Position numbers and translations under genes: made by a program. A stretch of DNA of 64,000 nucleotides from Lamellibrachia satsuma. Taxonomy: Eukaryota > Annelida > Polychaeta > Sabellida > Siboglinidae. The stretch spans positions 521,501 to 585,500 of the forward strand of contig BSQZ01000121.1 of NCBI GenBank assembly GCA_033239005.1, in the 5' to 3' direction. Every line of letters starts with the position of its first letter. The stretch's first letter is position 1. Of this stretch, positions 54,201 to 63,883 are shown in pieces. The notes beneath the pieces were generated by a model. That model did not search any database and had not been told where the DNA came from. It worked only from the letters and a program-made list of their open reading frames with translations.

Positions 54201-55728
54201 CTTCGGCCACTCGGATGTTCTCGTCGTCCAGCCGTTCGAACACCGACGGAGTCGAATGATACACGCCACCAGGATAGACTCGACGCACACCTCCCGTACA
54301 CGTGCTCTCGTGTCTACGCAACGTCCATGCATCTTTCCACAACGCGGCACCGCACTTCCGACATTTATACGAGTGACAGTATTTGCGTACATCCTGGATG
54401 AAGGAAAAATGCGTCTCGTGAAGATTGAGGTAGAGTGTGTCAGGGTACTTACATACCGATTGACGGACGAGTTCGGCAGTTGTCGATTCATCCTCTTGAT
54501 CCTCTCCATTCGGTTTTACGAGACTGTACACGCACACGTTCGTTTGGAACGTGGTCTCTACACGATAGAGGTCGTCCATCGTGACCCCGGCAAATTCTTC
54601 CATGGGTACTCCGTCTTGGTTGTAAGTCTCGTACAGCGTCTTCACCGCTGGTTCCAATCGACGTATGTCACATCCTCGATGCAGGGCCAGACATCGGAAC
54701 AGACACAGGTTGTCGTTGTACCTCTTCGTATACGTGGGTTCCTTTTCCAGACCGATGACGGCTTTGTTCCTCTTGATGTATGCTGGCAGGGCGCTCATTC
54801 CTACGCATCCTATGGGATGATCGATGATGCGGTTGACGAAAAATGTGACATTGGTCACGAGTTCGCACACCCACGCAGAATCCGGTCTTTGATTGATGGC
54901 CCATTGCAGGATGTCGGTTTCTCGGATTCGTTCGAGAAAGTCATCAAAGTCCTTGCTGTTGGTGATGAGACTGGGCTCGTCCAGGTATCGTCCACAGCAG
55001 TTGTACGAGGAATGATAGTACTTGTATCGACCCGTGTTCTTGTTCCTCAGGATGAACCCGTAACTGAGATTAACCTTGAAGGCGTTGGTCTGTTCCTGGA
55101 ACATGCGCTTCAGAGGAGTCTCTAGGACGGTCGTGTCTAATGTTGTTAATCTGTAATCGTACCTACATTGGATAGGTCCTCTCATTACACGTGTCCGTAT
55201 CGTTCGCCAGTGCATTCGAACGACATCTAACAGTTCCGTGGACAGGGTGTCGTCGAAGGGGAGTCGATCAGGTGGTTCTAGGGGGTCTTCGTGGGTAACG
55301 AGTGGATGGTGGGGTGTGGTGTCTTCTCTCTTTGATATCTTCGGTCTTGGTGGTTTCTTGACGACGACGACGACGCCGGTACACGTTGTTCGTGCGTGTC
55401 TGGTCAGAGTGTCGCGTCTACTGAAATTCTTTCCGCATTTCGCACAAGTGTAGACTGCTGTCTTTTTTGTACTACTGCTACTGCTACTGCTAAGATGACA
55501 TACGGATATCACATGATGCTGCAGGTCGTCCCATCTCCCAAACGTTGCATCACATTTACACGTATATTTCGTTCTCTTGGCGTGGTCACTAGGTGGCACC
55601 ACTGCTGGTGTCGTTACCGCATTCGAGTGTTCGTTAACTGCCGGTGTGGAATGGCTCGCTAGGTGCTGTTGTAGCTTTGCATACGTATCGAATGTCACTC
55701 CGCAGTGACGACATAGCTGACGTTTCAT
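51247..55728 (-). CDS. POLB: Protein-primed DNA polymerase B with zinc fingers and OTU-like domain (POLB)
   Basis: A 1,493-residue open frame. Zinc fingers: residues 6-26 (C-x2-C-x12-H-x3-H), about 57-78 and 94-116. OTU-like cysteine protease: about 335-445 with Asp339/Cys342 in DNLCLFRCLALH and His440 in HETHFSF. A fourth finger spans 456-477. Exonuclease: Exo I Asp521/Glu523 in TFDFECWFD, Exo II NSGSYD at 652-657. Polymerase: motif A YDANALYLW (Asp919), an inserted nuclease-like block with YQFEGCYFHGC (about 1000-1010), motif B KLLGNSGYG (from Lys1219), motif C DTDS (Asp1319, Asp1321), and KTY near 1420. It would copy the linear element from a terminal protein. The start at 55,728 is the first ATG and opens the first finger. 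An acidic linker lies at 680-702. Confidence 0.96.
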   Translation of the reverse strand: MKRQLCRHCGVTFDTYAKLQQHLASHSTPAVNEHSNAVTTPAVVPPSDHAKRTKYTCKCDATFGRWDDLQHHVISVCHLSSSSSSSTKKTAVYTCAKCGKNFSRRDTLTRHARTTCTGVVVVVKKPPRPKISKREDTTPHHPLVTHEDPLEPPDRLPFDDTLSTELLDVVRMHWRTIRTRVMRGPIQCRYDYRLTTLDTTVLETPLKRMFQEQTNAFKVNLSYGFILRNKNTGRYKYYHSSYNCCGRYLDEPSLITNSKDFDDFLERIRETDILQWAINQRPDSAWVCELVTNVTFFVNRIIDHPIGCVGMSALPAYIKRNKAVIGLEKEPTYTKRYNDNLCLFRCLALHRGCDIRRLEPAVKTLYETYNQDGVPMEEFAGVTMDDLYRVETTFQTNVCVYSLVKPNGEDQEDESTTAELVRQSVCKYPDTLYLNLHETHFSFIQDVRKYCHSYKCRKCGAALWKDAWTLRRHESTCTGGVRRVYPGGVYHSTPSVFERLDDENIRVAEALRYYPYRATFDFECWFDTEQLPSDSDQVHWVARHVPLSVSVASNVPGHEQVKCLVTDGDTNKLVSSMMDILRAMSDAAYEKIKDSYEYALEQLAEALTSWDEQEESARSATDKDARPATNPYKKLMGQLYGWMHQLPVIVFNSGSYDLNAIKQFLIPYFLSTSKTEEHAEEDEDEDDEREQEDKETREENDGVGSFFVIKRNNTFMCLSTDQLKFLDMTNYIAPGFSYDKYLKAYGCEVTKGHFPYEYMDRLERLDDTALPPKEAFFSRLKNEGISDEDYASCQKASCDNGMTTLRDFLVWYNNRDVVPFLQAIARQFAFYRERGIDMFKQGISVPGLTLLYLFNDLPEKTYFTIFNEKNKDLHDLVKDNIIGGPSIIFHRYHEKGVTTIRQNEYGEAARPCRSIVGYDANALYLWSLMQDMPMGWYTRRRAENDFRPESAQLYGQMAAEWLTWESERTGLSIRHQINGREKRIGKHRVDGWCSETKTAYQFEGCYFHGCPCTREEVNAVNGKPMAQLLAETRKTTAYLRHFVKVVQLWECEWKEMRRAPAVRKCLDAAFPRRRHLRWTMTSQQILNGVRAGTVFGMIECDICVPEELRAHFAEMQPVFKNVRMIREDLGPFMRRYAEEHNIMSTPRRMLVGSYQGDKILLATPLLRWYLDHGLEVLHVYQVIEYDPIPCFRRFGDAVSTARREGDVHRDKTIIADTMKLLGNSGYGKTITNVDRHRDVSYCTEKSASLMVNDKRFRQLDRVVDNAYEIEMNRKTVKYTLPVHVGFFVLQYAKMRMLQFYYDFIDRYVERPLFQYCEMDTDSAYLALTGESVDDLVTPALRDHYFRHRSEWLPSECCDEHRNEYVRCRLANRPWIGDEACCKARRAFDKRTPGLFKVEWSGDGFVGLCSKTYYCFGATDKYSTKGLSKRHNVIDKDAFLEVLTNRRSGSGKNRGFRVHNSTVLTYVQERAALTYFYAKRVVHEDGVTTGPVDV

Positions 55729-55770
55729 GATGCTGTACGCGTCTACAACTGACAGACCGCGGCTCTTAGT

Positions 55771-55793
55771 ACATATATATATATATATATATA
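55771..55793 (-). promoter_or_regulatory. Possible TATA element of the polymerase gene
   Basis: A (TA)11 run lies 43-65 bp upstream of the polymerase ATG on the minus strand. It could act as a TATA box, but TA runs are common in this genome. Confidence 0.3.
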
Positions 55794-55798
55794 CTGCG

Positions 55799-55920
55799 TG
55801 TGGTGGTGGTGGTGGTGGTGGTGGTGGTGGTGGTGGTGGTGGTGGTGGTGGTGGTGGTGGTGGTGGTGGTGGTGGTGGTGGTGGTGGTGGTGGGGGTGGT
55901 GGTGGGGTGGGGGTGGTGGT
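55799..55920. repeat. (GGT)n microsatellite upstream of the polymerase gene
   Basis: About 120 bp of GGT/TGG units on the plus strand, G-rich enough to form quadruplexes. It lies between the polymerase start and the alternative-exon region. Confidence 0.95.
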
Positions 55921-55929
55921 GTAGTAACT

Positions 55930-56060
55930 AAGGTGTGCTCCTATGCTAATGGCTACTGTGTCCGCTATCGACGGCTACGGGTTCTCTTTCAACTATGTAA
56001 CACCACTGACAACACGTATCAATCATTGCATGACTTTTTTATTACATATACGTATGTCAT

Positions 56061-56110
<50 letters not shown>

Positions 56111-56470
56111 TGATAAACTTATATAAACACTATGCTGACATGATGGTTTGTGGGATTTTACATCCTCGCCAGTGACCCTAGCTTACGGTCGGTTATCGAC
56201 ACGCCAGTGGCTAGTATATTGATGATTAACTTGTGGGTTGTTATACCGCGACAGAGGTTACGTAGAATGACCATGATGATGATGATGAGGTATTATATAA
56301 GTTTTTATGTATGTATATATATATATATATATATATATAGCAATGACTCTATGTCATACAATAAGACTAAATTACATATCTATGTCATACAATAACAGAC
56401 TACATAACATAACGTTCTACAGCTAACAAATAAACTACTGTGATTTATAATGCTTTCCGTTGTAAACGGT
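55930..56470. other. Intergenic stretch of the Polinton, no gene recognised
   Basis: It contains (TA)n at about 56,077-56,109 and 56,313-56,339, and a 16-bp direct repeat CTATGTCATACAATAA at about 56,350 and 56,381. Confidence 0.5.
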
Positions 56471-56475
56471 GAATA

Positions 56476-56589
56476 TTAATACTCGTGTGTTTCGATCATG
56501 AAATCAATAATGATGTTGACTAATCGTCGCAGTTCGCGTCTCCGCATTGCTGCCGGTGCTACGGGCGCTTCATCATACCCTTCCTCTTC
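56476..56589 (-). CDS. Alternative terminal exon 2 (predicted)
   Basis: It follows a clear acceptor (TTATATTTTTGTTATGTAG, then GAA). From phase 0 it encodes 37 residues containing YDEAPVAPAAMRRREL and an amphipathic block (RRLVNIIIDFMIETHEY) before TAA. It closely parallels the exon at 56,609-56,710, so the two look like duplicated, mutually exclusive 3' exons. It cannot stand alone as a gene. Confidence 0.6.
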   Translation of the reverse strand, partial: EEEGYDEAPVAPAAMRRRELRRLVNIIIDFMIETHEY

Positions 56590-56608
56590 CTACATAACAA
56601 AAATATAA

Positions 56609-56710
56609 CTACTGTTCATCGTGTGTCGTAATCATGTACTCTAATATTATTTCCACTAATTCTCGACCTGCACGCCTACGCGCTTCTATCGGTAGCACAG
56701 GCGCTTCATC
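56609..56710 (-). CDS. Alternative terminal exon 1 (predicted)
   Basis: The acceptor has a strong pyrimidine tract (CTTTTATTTTGTTTGCTGTAG). The phase 0 frame gives 33 residues: DEAPVLPIEARRRAGREL, then VEIILEYMITTHDEQ and TAG. By eye about half of the residues match the exon at 56,476-56,589. The nearest upstream phase-0 donor is CAG/GTGTGT at 57,063 inside the acidic ORF. Confidence 0.6.
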   Translation of the reverse strand, partial: DEAPVLPIEARRRAGRELVEIILEYMITTHDEQ

Positions 56711-56764
56711 CTACAGCAAACAAAATAAAAGATACTAAGTTACATTACTAATACTACTATTCCT

Positions 56765-56766
<2 letters not shown>

Positions 56767-56832
<66 letters not shown>

Positions 56833-56833
56833 A
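56767..56833. repeat. (CTA)n microsatellite
   Basis: About 22 uninterrupted triplets, between the alternative exons and the acidic ORF. Confidence 0.95.
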
Positions 56834-56882
56834 TACTATTAATGTTCAACAACTACTATCTACTAATGTTCAACTACTAAAT

Positions 56883-57115
56883 TTAACGGCGGATGACGAG
56901 GCGGGCCTGTGATAGCAATCGTTCTTGGTATTGTGTCGACAGTATGCTTGCGGCCGTCGACTCGCATACGTGTTGTGTAATGTCCTGTAGAGATTGTGAT
57001 GATTGTCGCCACTCGTTTGCGACGATATGCGACATGGCTTCCTCTAGCATTATGTAACACACCTGGAGATGGCCGAGGTTTGCGGAGGACTCTTCTTCCT
57101 CCTCCTCTTCGTTGG

Positions 57116-57146
<31 letters not shown>

Positions 57147-57638
57147 GGTGGTGGTGGTGGTGGTATGAGTCTGGCTTGCGGGGAACGCATCCTCCTCCTC
57201 CTCCTCCTCCTCCTGCGTGCTGGTGGACGGCTCGCTTTCCTTTATACATTGGTCGGGTATGTTCACGACACCCCCGTCTGGCTTCAGCACCACTGTTTTC
57301 TCCGGAAACACGTACAGGGTTGGGGGTGTCGTGACCTCTTCCTCCGTTGTCGGCGGTGGTGACGCCGGACTAAACTCGAAGCTGGCGTCTTCAGCCTCGG
57401 CTTCTTTCGCAGCGTCTACATCGTCATCTTCTTCATCATCATCATCATCCGAACCATACAGAGACCCCCACGGCATTTCCTGGCTTTCCGGGTAGGAGTC
57501 ATAGGTTTGTGTGGATGTTGTTGACGCTTCCCCTCGTTGTCTCTTCATCTCCTTCTCCTCCGCCTCCTTCTCCTCCTCAGCCTCATACATTGCTGACACC
57601 TGACGTTTGTATGCTCTCTGTAGTTGCGTCAGACCATT
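56883..57638 (-). CDS. Acidic low-complexity protein (predicted spliced)
   Basis: The frame is open from a possible acceptor at 57,638 (GTTCAATAG, then AAT) to TAA at 56,883; the first ATG is at 57,590. The N-terminus is Glu/Lys-rich, coiled-coil-like ([19 protein letters not shown]). An Asp run with an [11 protein letters not shown] casein-kinase-2-like context, Pro/Thr-rich and Glu-run segments follow, with Thr and Asn runs from expanded microsatellites. The C-terminal 60 residues look folded. A strong phase-0 donor (CAG/GTGTGT, 57,063) lies just before that end and could instead join to either terminal exon at 56.7 or 56.6 kb. The composition suggests a transcription regulator. No homologue recognised. 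Confidence 0.65.
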
Positions 57639-57681
57639 CTATTGAACATAACGACTACTAATTACATTGCTAGTATGCTCA

Positions 57682-57813
<132 letters not shown>

Positions 57814-57830
57814 GTTGCACATAGTTCTCA

Positions 57831-58376
57831 TTACTCGTCCGTAGCATCCTGTATATCTGTGCATCGTTCTGCTAGAGTCTTTTTAACCAACTCTGACACA
57901 TCGTGGCGCCACATCATGTTGGCACACCTTGAGGTGACCTCTATAGATAGCCACCGCAAGATGTGCATGATCAAGCCAGACGATGGTACGTAATGCTCCT
58001 TGTCGTCCTTTAAATTAAGTATGCGGTTCACCTCGTCACAGGCATACTGGACGCTGGCGACCTCTAGTGCTTTAAAAAAGTTATTTTCGATCGTCATGGC
58101 TTCGGATCGGTCACGTATCCTATCTAGACCACTCACCGTAGCCTCCATGTCGTCGCTACTAGTACTACTACTACTTATAGATATGACGTCATTATTCTCC
58201 CCTTCGTCATCTGTTATCATTATGAGGGATGGAGGTGAGCAACTTTCCACTGACGAGGAGAATAGTATTTCGGAACTATTATTACGTAACCATTCCATTA
58301 CCTTCTCTCTTCCGTCCCTGACGCTGACGACGTCACTGCTTGTAGCAGAGGCAGCGGCGACGTCGGCATCATCATC
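57831..58376 (-). CDS. Polinton right-arm ORF, predicted exon with acidic N-terminal part
   Basis: The frame is open from an acceptor-like site (CTCTGTTGTTGACAG, exon start 58,376) to TAA at 57,831. The first ATG is at 58,298, giving 155 residues if unspliced. The first part is Ala/Asp/Ser-rich, with [10 protein letters not shown]. The second part from about residue 65 of the ATG form looks helical and folded ([19 protein letters not shown], then [20 protein letters not shown]). The upstream partner is probably the first 20 codons of the RPA-like gene through the phase-0 donor at 58,809. An internal donor-like AAG/GTAATG lies just before the ATG. Function unknown. Confidence 0.6.
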   Translation of the reverse strand, partial: DDDADVAAASATSSDVVSVRDGREKVMEWLRNNSSEILFSSSVESCSPPSLIMITDDEGENNDVISISSSSTSSDDMEATVSGLDRIRDRSEAMTIENNFFKALEVASVQYACDEVNRILNLKDDKEHYVPSSGLIMHILRWLSIEVTSRCANMMWRHDVSELVKKTLAERCTDIQDATDE

Positions 58377-58391
58377 CTGTCAACAACAGAG

Positions 58392-58868
58392 TTACACGGT
58401 CATTACTTCCAGTTCTGACACTGTGTAATTGACATACTGTCCTGCTACGCGCTTCCTAACGGTTGCCATGACACGAGCCCCCCGCAACATATCCAGTGCC
58501 TCGTACCGCTCGGTGTCTGACGTCATGCTCATGTAAGCCTTAGCCGTAAATCCCAACACATTAACTGCCTGTTCGTTAAACAACGTTGCCCACACTTCAC
58601 TCCCAATGGCATCCTGTAGGAGGATGCGCAGACAGAATCGATAGGTTGGAACCCGCTGCCGTCCATGAACCCGACACGCGTAGCCATTATTTTCGGGAAC
58701 CACACCTTTGGTACACTGTACGCATGATGCATATACGATATATTTCTCTTGCGTGGCACATTGTACTATAGTTAACGGACGTGTAAATCTATAATTTCCG
58801 CTACTTACTTGAGTCTCAAGCCGCGTAATCGTCATCTCATCGGTGTTGTACTGCTGTGCTGCTGCCAT
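58392..58868 (-). CDS. RPA70 C-terminal-like zinc-ribbon/OB-fold protein
   Basis: A 158-residue protein. A zinc ribbon (Cys49, Cys52, Cys65, His68; YASCVQCTKGV, YACRVHG) is followed by VPTYRFCLRILLQDAIGSEVWATLFNE and a block ending in VLGFTAKAYMS. The order, spacing and aromatic pattern match the Rep_fac-A_C domain of the large RPA subunit, which binds single-stranded DNA and contacts the other RPA subunits. One Zn ligand is His where RPA70 has Cys. The product probably coats replicating element DNA or interferes with host RPA. A TATA box lies 86 bp upstream. A perfect donor (CTCAA/GTAAGT at 58,809) sits after codon 20, so a spliced form would lose the whole domain. Confidence 0.8.
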   Translation of the reverse strand: MAAAQQYNTDEMTITRLETQVSSGNYRFTRPLTIVQCATQEKYIVYASCVQCTKGVVPENNGYACRVHGRQRVPTYRFCLRILLQDAIGSEVWATLFNEQAVNVLGFTAKAYMSMTSDTERYEALDMLRGARVMATVRKRVAGQYVNYTVSELEVMTV

Positions 58869-58953
58869 AGTTCTTTCGTTGATGCTGGTGCTGGTGCTGG
58901 TGCTCGTGCTGGGCGATCGGAAAGCGGGTGTGAGTCTGGTTAACTGCGAGCCA

Positions 58954-58962
58954 CTTTATATA
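58954..58962 (-). promoter_or_regulatory. TATA box for the RPA-like transcription unit
   Basis: TATATAAAG on the minus strand, 86 bp upstream of the ATG at 58,868 and 61 bp beyond the stop of the upstream NADAR gene. Good match and position. Confidence 0.65.
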
Positions 58963-59022
58963 GGCCTGCTACTGCCTGTGACGCGCAATCTTATCGTGCC
59001 CCTTGGTCGAGCGCGTGATGCG

Positions 59023-59577
59023 CTATTGTGCGCCGGGTGTGTGCCAGTTCGGTGTACTTTGTCCGTCGGTCTTGTGATCGACTCGAGTTACGTCTGGCGT
59101 TAGTTTCACTGTGGGGGGATTCTCGTGTCTTCGTATGAACTCGCGTACTTTCATAAGTATCTGTCCTAACATGTTCTGACCAGCTTGACCGCTGTACGTC
59201 AATGCGCCCCAGTAGCCTTCCCGACTCTTGACCCATTCCTTCAATTCAGCTTTTCCTGTAGCTAACAGTCGTTTACGTAGGGTCGGGTTGCGAAATTTAA
59301 CAGCCACTAACGCATACATTATAGAACATCTTTGTGTGTTCCAGTCTGCACGTAAATGCGCTTTCTCTCGAATGCTCTTGCTTAGGTATTTCGCCTGTAG
59401 ACCCGTGTGAGTGGATAACATTTTTTCAGCTGTGTGCATATCCCCATGATGGATGCATTTACGCCATTGGTACGCGCTTTCCACAGTCTTAAATTCTCTA
59501 TTCCACACACGTATCGGGCACGCATAGAAATTGGACAGGTAATTCTTACCGCCATGGAACTGTACAGGACGGTTCAT
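59023..59577 (-). CDS. NADAR-domain protein (YbiA/DUF1768 family)
   Basis: A 184-residue protein whose first 150 residues are a NADAR domain: FHGGKNYLSNFYACPI, TVESAYQWRK (Glu33, Gln37, Lys40), a RADWN block with Trp79, VAVKFRNPTLRKRLLATG, a SREGYWGAL block where the family usually has Asp-x-x-Trp-Gly, and GQNMLGQILMKVRE. Family members cleave N-glycosidic bonds in ADP-ribose or riboflavin-pathway compounds, and some remove ADP-ribose from guanine in DNA as partners of DarT toxins. The C-terminal 35 residues are polar. It is the first minus-strand gene of the right arm. An accessory role against host ADP-ribosylation is inference. Confidence 0.85.
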   Translation of the reverse strand: MNRPVQFHGGKNYLSNFYACPIRVWNREFKTVESAYQWRKCIHHGDMHTAEKMLSTHTGLQAKYLSKSIREKAHLRADWNTQRCSIMYALVAVKFRNPTLRKRLLATGKAELKEWVKSREGYWGALTYSGQAGQNMLGQILMKVREFIRRHENPPTVKLTPDVTRVDHKTDGQSTPNWHTPGAQ

Positions 59578-59651
59578 ACTGTCTTTATGCCGTTAAAATG
59601 TGCATTTACTGTATTAAATACACGCCGTTCTAGAGCTGTCTCAGTACTCAT
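59574..59651 (-). CDS. 25-codon upstream ORF before the NADAR gene
   Basis: ATG 59,651 opens a 25-residue frame (MSTETALERRVFN..) whose TGA overlaps the NADAR start as ATGA. It could be an upstream regulatory ORF or leader, or chance. Confidence 0.3.
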   Translation of the reverse strand: MSTETALERRVFNTVNAHFNGIKTV

Positions 59652-59786
59652 AACCCCCACTTTTTTCCTTGCGTGATGGATGTCTGGTGTCGGTTAGTTG
59701 ACAGCTGCAGGCCGCTTATCTTTTTTCTGATTACTGTGGTATTGTTCTGAGGGTTACATCAGCTGTCTGGTTTATTTCTACCATGC

Positions 59787-59794
59787 TATATAAA
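59787..59794 (+). promoter_or_regulatory. TATA box of the plus-strand spliced gene
   Basis: TATATAAA, 63 bp before the second exon-consistent feature, the ATG at 59,857. A pyrimidine-rich possible start-site region follows. It is part of a divergent promoter interval shared with the NADAR gene. Confidence 0.7.
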
Positions 59795-59856
59795 CGAGCT
59801 GGGATCTTCGTGTCGTCATCTCAACCACACCGTTATTGTCTTCATACTCGAACATC

Positions 59857-60819
<963 letters not shown>

Positions 60820-61015
60820 TGTCGGATGAACTTGCACCCACGCTGAACTTCTATATTTATATATGGCATTTTTTATTTTTAACTTCTATACTTATAATTA
60901 TATATAATGGTTTAATATGTAACTGTACTTCTTTTCATATATATCAAATTTTGCTTCATCTTATATTCCCGTCTTGTATTGCGTTCTTGTTACAAATGCA
61001 TGTGTGCATATTTAC

Positions 61016-61470
<455 letters not shown>

Positions 61471-61685
61471 CTACAACAGGCCTCAGTCCTACATCAATAG
61501 CGTACTTTGCAACAGTGTTGCCGTTTTTTTCACTGATTAGCTCGACTCCGTTGCTACATTGTTCCGATTAGCATCCTTTCATCTCGCAGTATGGCTCACA
61601 GCTGGATAAACGCTTCGGCTTACAGTTAACTCCTGTCGTTACGACGTCCAATTAGCATTAGCTCGCCACTCGGACTGGTCACTCC

Positions 61686-61961
61686 GTCCCGTCCCTTTCT
61701 CGTCTCCTCGTTAGGTCCTTTGATCTTATTAATTACCCTCTATTCATTAACTATATTATTTCTTCTCAATTATTAATATTTGTCTACTCACGCGCCCCGC
61801 GGAGCGGGGCGGGGTCGGGCGGGGCCGGGCGGGGCGGGGCGGGGCCCTCCCTCCTCCCCCCACGTCACTCATCACTGAACACGCCGCTAGGGGGCGCTCA
61901 GAACCGAAATCACTCAGGCGTAACCACCGCAGCTCTGAGTGAAAACCTCTAAGGCACTACT
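61686..61961 (-). repeat. Right terminal inverted repeat of the Polinton
   Basis: It is the reverse complement of 44,122-44,412 with few mismatches and a slightly shorter GC-only tract (61,795-61,850). It ends GGCACTACT. Confidence 0.93.
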
Positions 61962-61967
61962 GGTCTC
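61962..61967 (+). other. Target-site duplication of the Polinton, right copy (GGTCTC)
   Basis: Exact match to 44,116-44,121. The older LINE sequence resumes immediately after. Confidence 0.95.
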
Positions 61968-62450
61968 CCGAAGATCGTAGCGCAACACAATCATTGTATA
62001 TATTATTATTATTACTATTACTATTACTAATATTACTATTATTATTATTATAGCGAAATGCTTTGTCCATGGAGCAACAGTACGTTCAAAGCTGGTCTAT
62101 AGAGCTGAAGCAAAAACACTATACCAATAGAATGTTAGTACACTTCGTGCCCTGCTGTTGATATGAGGGTATAGCATGAAGTGCTCGCGTACCCAAAAAA
62201 GGACATATTCAAATGAGCAAACACACCGAGCAGGTATATATGAGACACACGAGTCAAGGGACGCCAATTGATGAAAACCTACTTCCAAGAGAAATGTACT
62301 TCCAAATGTCGGAAGGTACGAAAAGCGGAGTTCGCCTCACAGGTAGATTTAAATATGTAATAATGCAAACATTGGAGAAAATATACGTAAACGTCAGCTA
62401 GTGATATTCACTTGCCGGAGAATTATAGTGTTCCGATTCATATGTCAAAC
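61968..62450 (+). repeat. LINE 3' microsatellite tail, then family A fragment
   Basis: ATTATT-type microsatellite at about 61,999-62,052 is consistent with the 3' end of the LINE split by the Polinton. It is followed by a short block resembling family A (about 62,090-62,180). The rest is unassigned. Confidence 0.45.
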
Positions 62451-62945
62451 ATAGACAACAATATAATTGTCTTTATCGCTATGCAGTAAAGCAATACATA
62501 AAACTGTTCACTGTTGTGTAGAGAATAAATCTAGTGAAATGTTAACGAGGTACTTCTAATTAAACAACTATATGTATCTAACTTATCAATGTATAATGCC
62601 ATCATGTAATTTAACTTAGAAACTAATGCATCGACAAGAGCCAACACAAACAAAACAACGTATTGTTAAAGACTTACGCTGACTGGCTGCATAAGAATGT
62701 TATGTATCCAACGGTACATACAGCGACAATGTGTTGCAACATGGTTACATCGGCCGACGAGCTTGGAACAGACGCACTAGCGGACGACAGCAACGAAGAA
62801 TGGAACAACAGGTTGAAGGGAGAACTCAGAATGACATGGAAGCTAGCTCACCTTACATCGACTGTCTCACAAATGAAGTCGACCGCGAAGCGTTGTCGTA
62901 TTTTGACGCAGTCGGTTGATGAGGTATGTAAATTATATCATACAC
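62450..62945 (+). repeat. Dispersed repeat family B copy
   Basis: It parallels 25,780-26,290, including TATCGCTATGCAGTAAAGC, a GACGAGCTTGGAACAGACGC block and CGCAGTCGGTTGATGA. Confidence 0.6.
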
Positions 62946-62959
62946 TTACCTATTCTTCA

Positions 62960-63880
62960 CTTTCCAACATGTTGGTGACTAGTTTTACAGTTGGCGACAT
63001 AAATATAGCCGTTATGTGTGTGTGTGTTCTCCACCAACATTTTTCAGTATTTTTTTGTGGACACTTGGCATGTGACAATCGGCCGATGTATAGTTGCCAA
63101 ATAGTTGTCAGCAGACAAACTGTTTGCGACTAAAATTCGGTATGTGTACGGCGGGCTACAGAGTGCTTTGTGTTTTAGATGATTCTGCTAGTTAAAGCCA
63201 TGCAAGTTTCAAAATGTAACGACACATCAGCATAATACATTACTACGTTATAAACGCATATATTTTTATTTAGGGATCCCACCTTAGCAACTGACCACAT
63301 TTTATTTGTACACATCAAAACAACGTTTTAGAAAAAACTTTCATTGGATTATTGAAATAGGTTTGGATATATCAAAGTTATTACACTGATGAGGTATGCA
63401 TATGTAGCATGTTCATGTTTGTGTATTCGATAAGTCATAACGTCCGTACCATTAGGCATTACTGAGTATTTAAAAGTGTATCAATAGTGAAAATTATCAA
63501 CACATATGTAATAATCATATCTGCGATTTATGGAGGAGGATCTATAATATCTCGCAGATGGTTAGGTCACTGGAAGTTATGCTTCCTTCCTAAATATCTA
63601 CATTGTTCTTAAATATTTAGAAACACTACAGTACGAAATGTAACTCTTTGTAAACGTAGACAAATCAATCTTTATTCGTGGTCGTCCTTTATGAGACAAC
63701 CGATTGTTTGTACACCAATATAAGCAACATCTGCAACATGCGTTCGTGCGTGCTTGTATGTGTGTGCGCGTGCGTAGGCGTGTGCGTGCGCGTGGGCGTG
63801 CGTGTGCGCGTGTGTGTTACACGTGGGTTTAAGTACAATACTTGCGCGTGGCAGAATGGAACTTATGATGACAGCTGCAA
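62960..63880. repeat. Copy of the paraoxonase 3' flank (see 6,505-7,470)
   Basis: It has the same order of blocks as the left copy, including CACTTTCCAACATGTTG, a CTCCACCAACATTT block, a TTTAGAAACACTA block and the GT/GC-rich run (63,745-63,815). Confidence 0.75.
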
Positions 63881-63883
63881 CAT

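Noticed and set aside
54049..55125. 358-codon plus-strand ORF inside the polymerase gene
   Set aside because: Antisense shadow of PolB without motifs of its own.
55798..56175. ORFs encoding poly-Trp or poly-Gly through the GGT repeat
   Set aside because: Translation of a microsatellite only.
58377..58406. A 30-nt intron from GAA/GTAATG to GACAG at the end of the RPA-like ORF
   Set aside because: Too short for normal metazoan splicing. The donor at 58,809, giving a 432-nt intron, is the better candidate.
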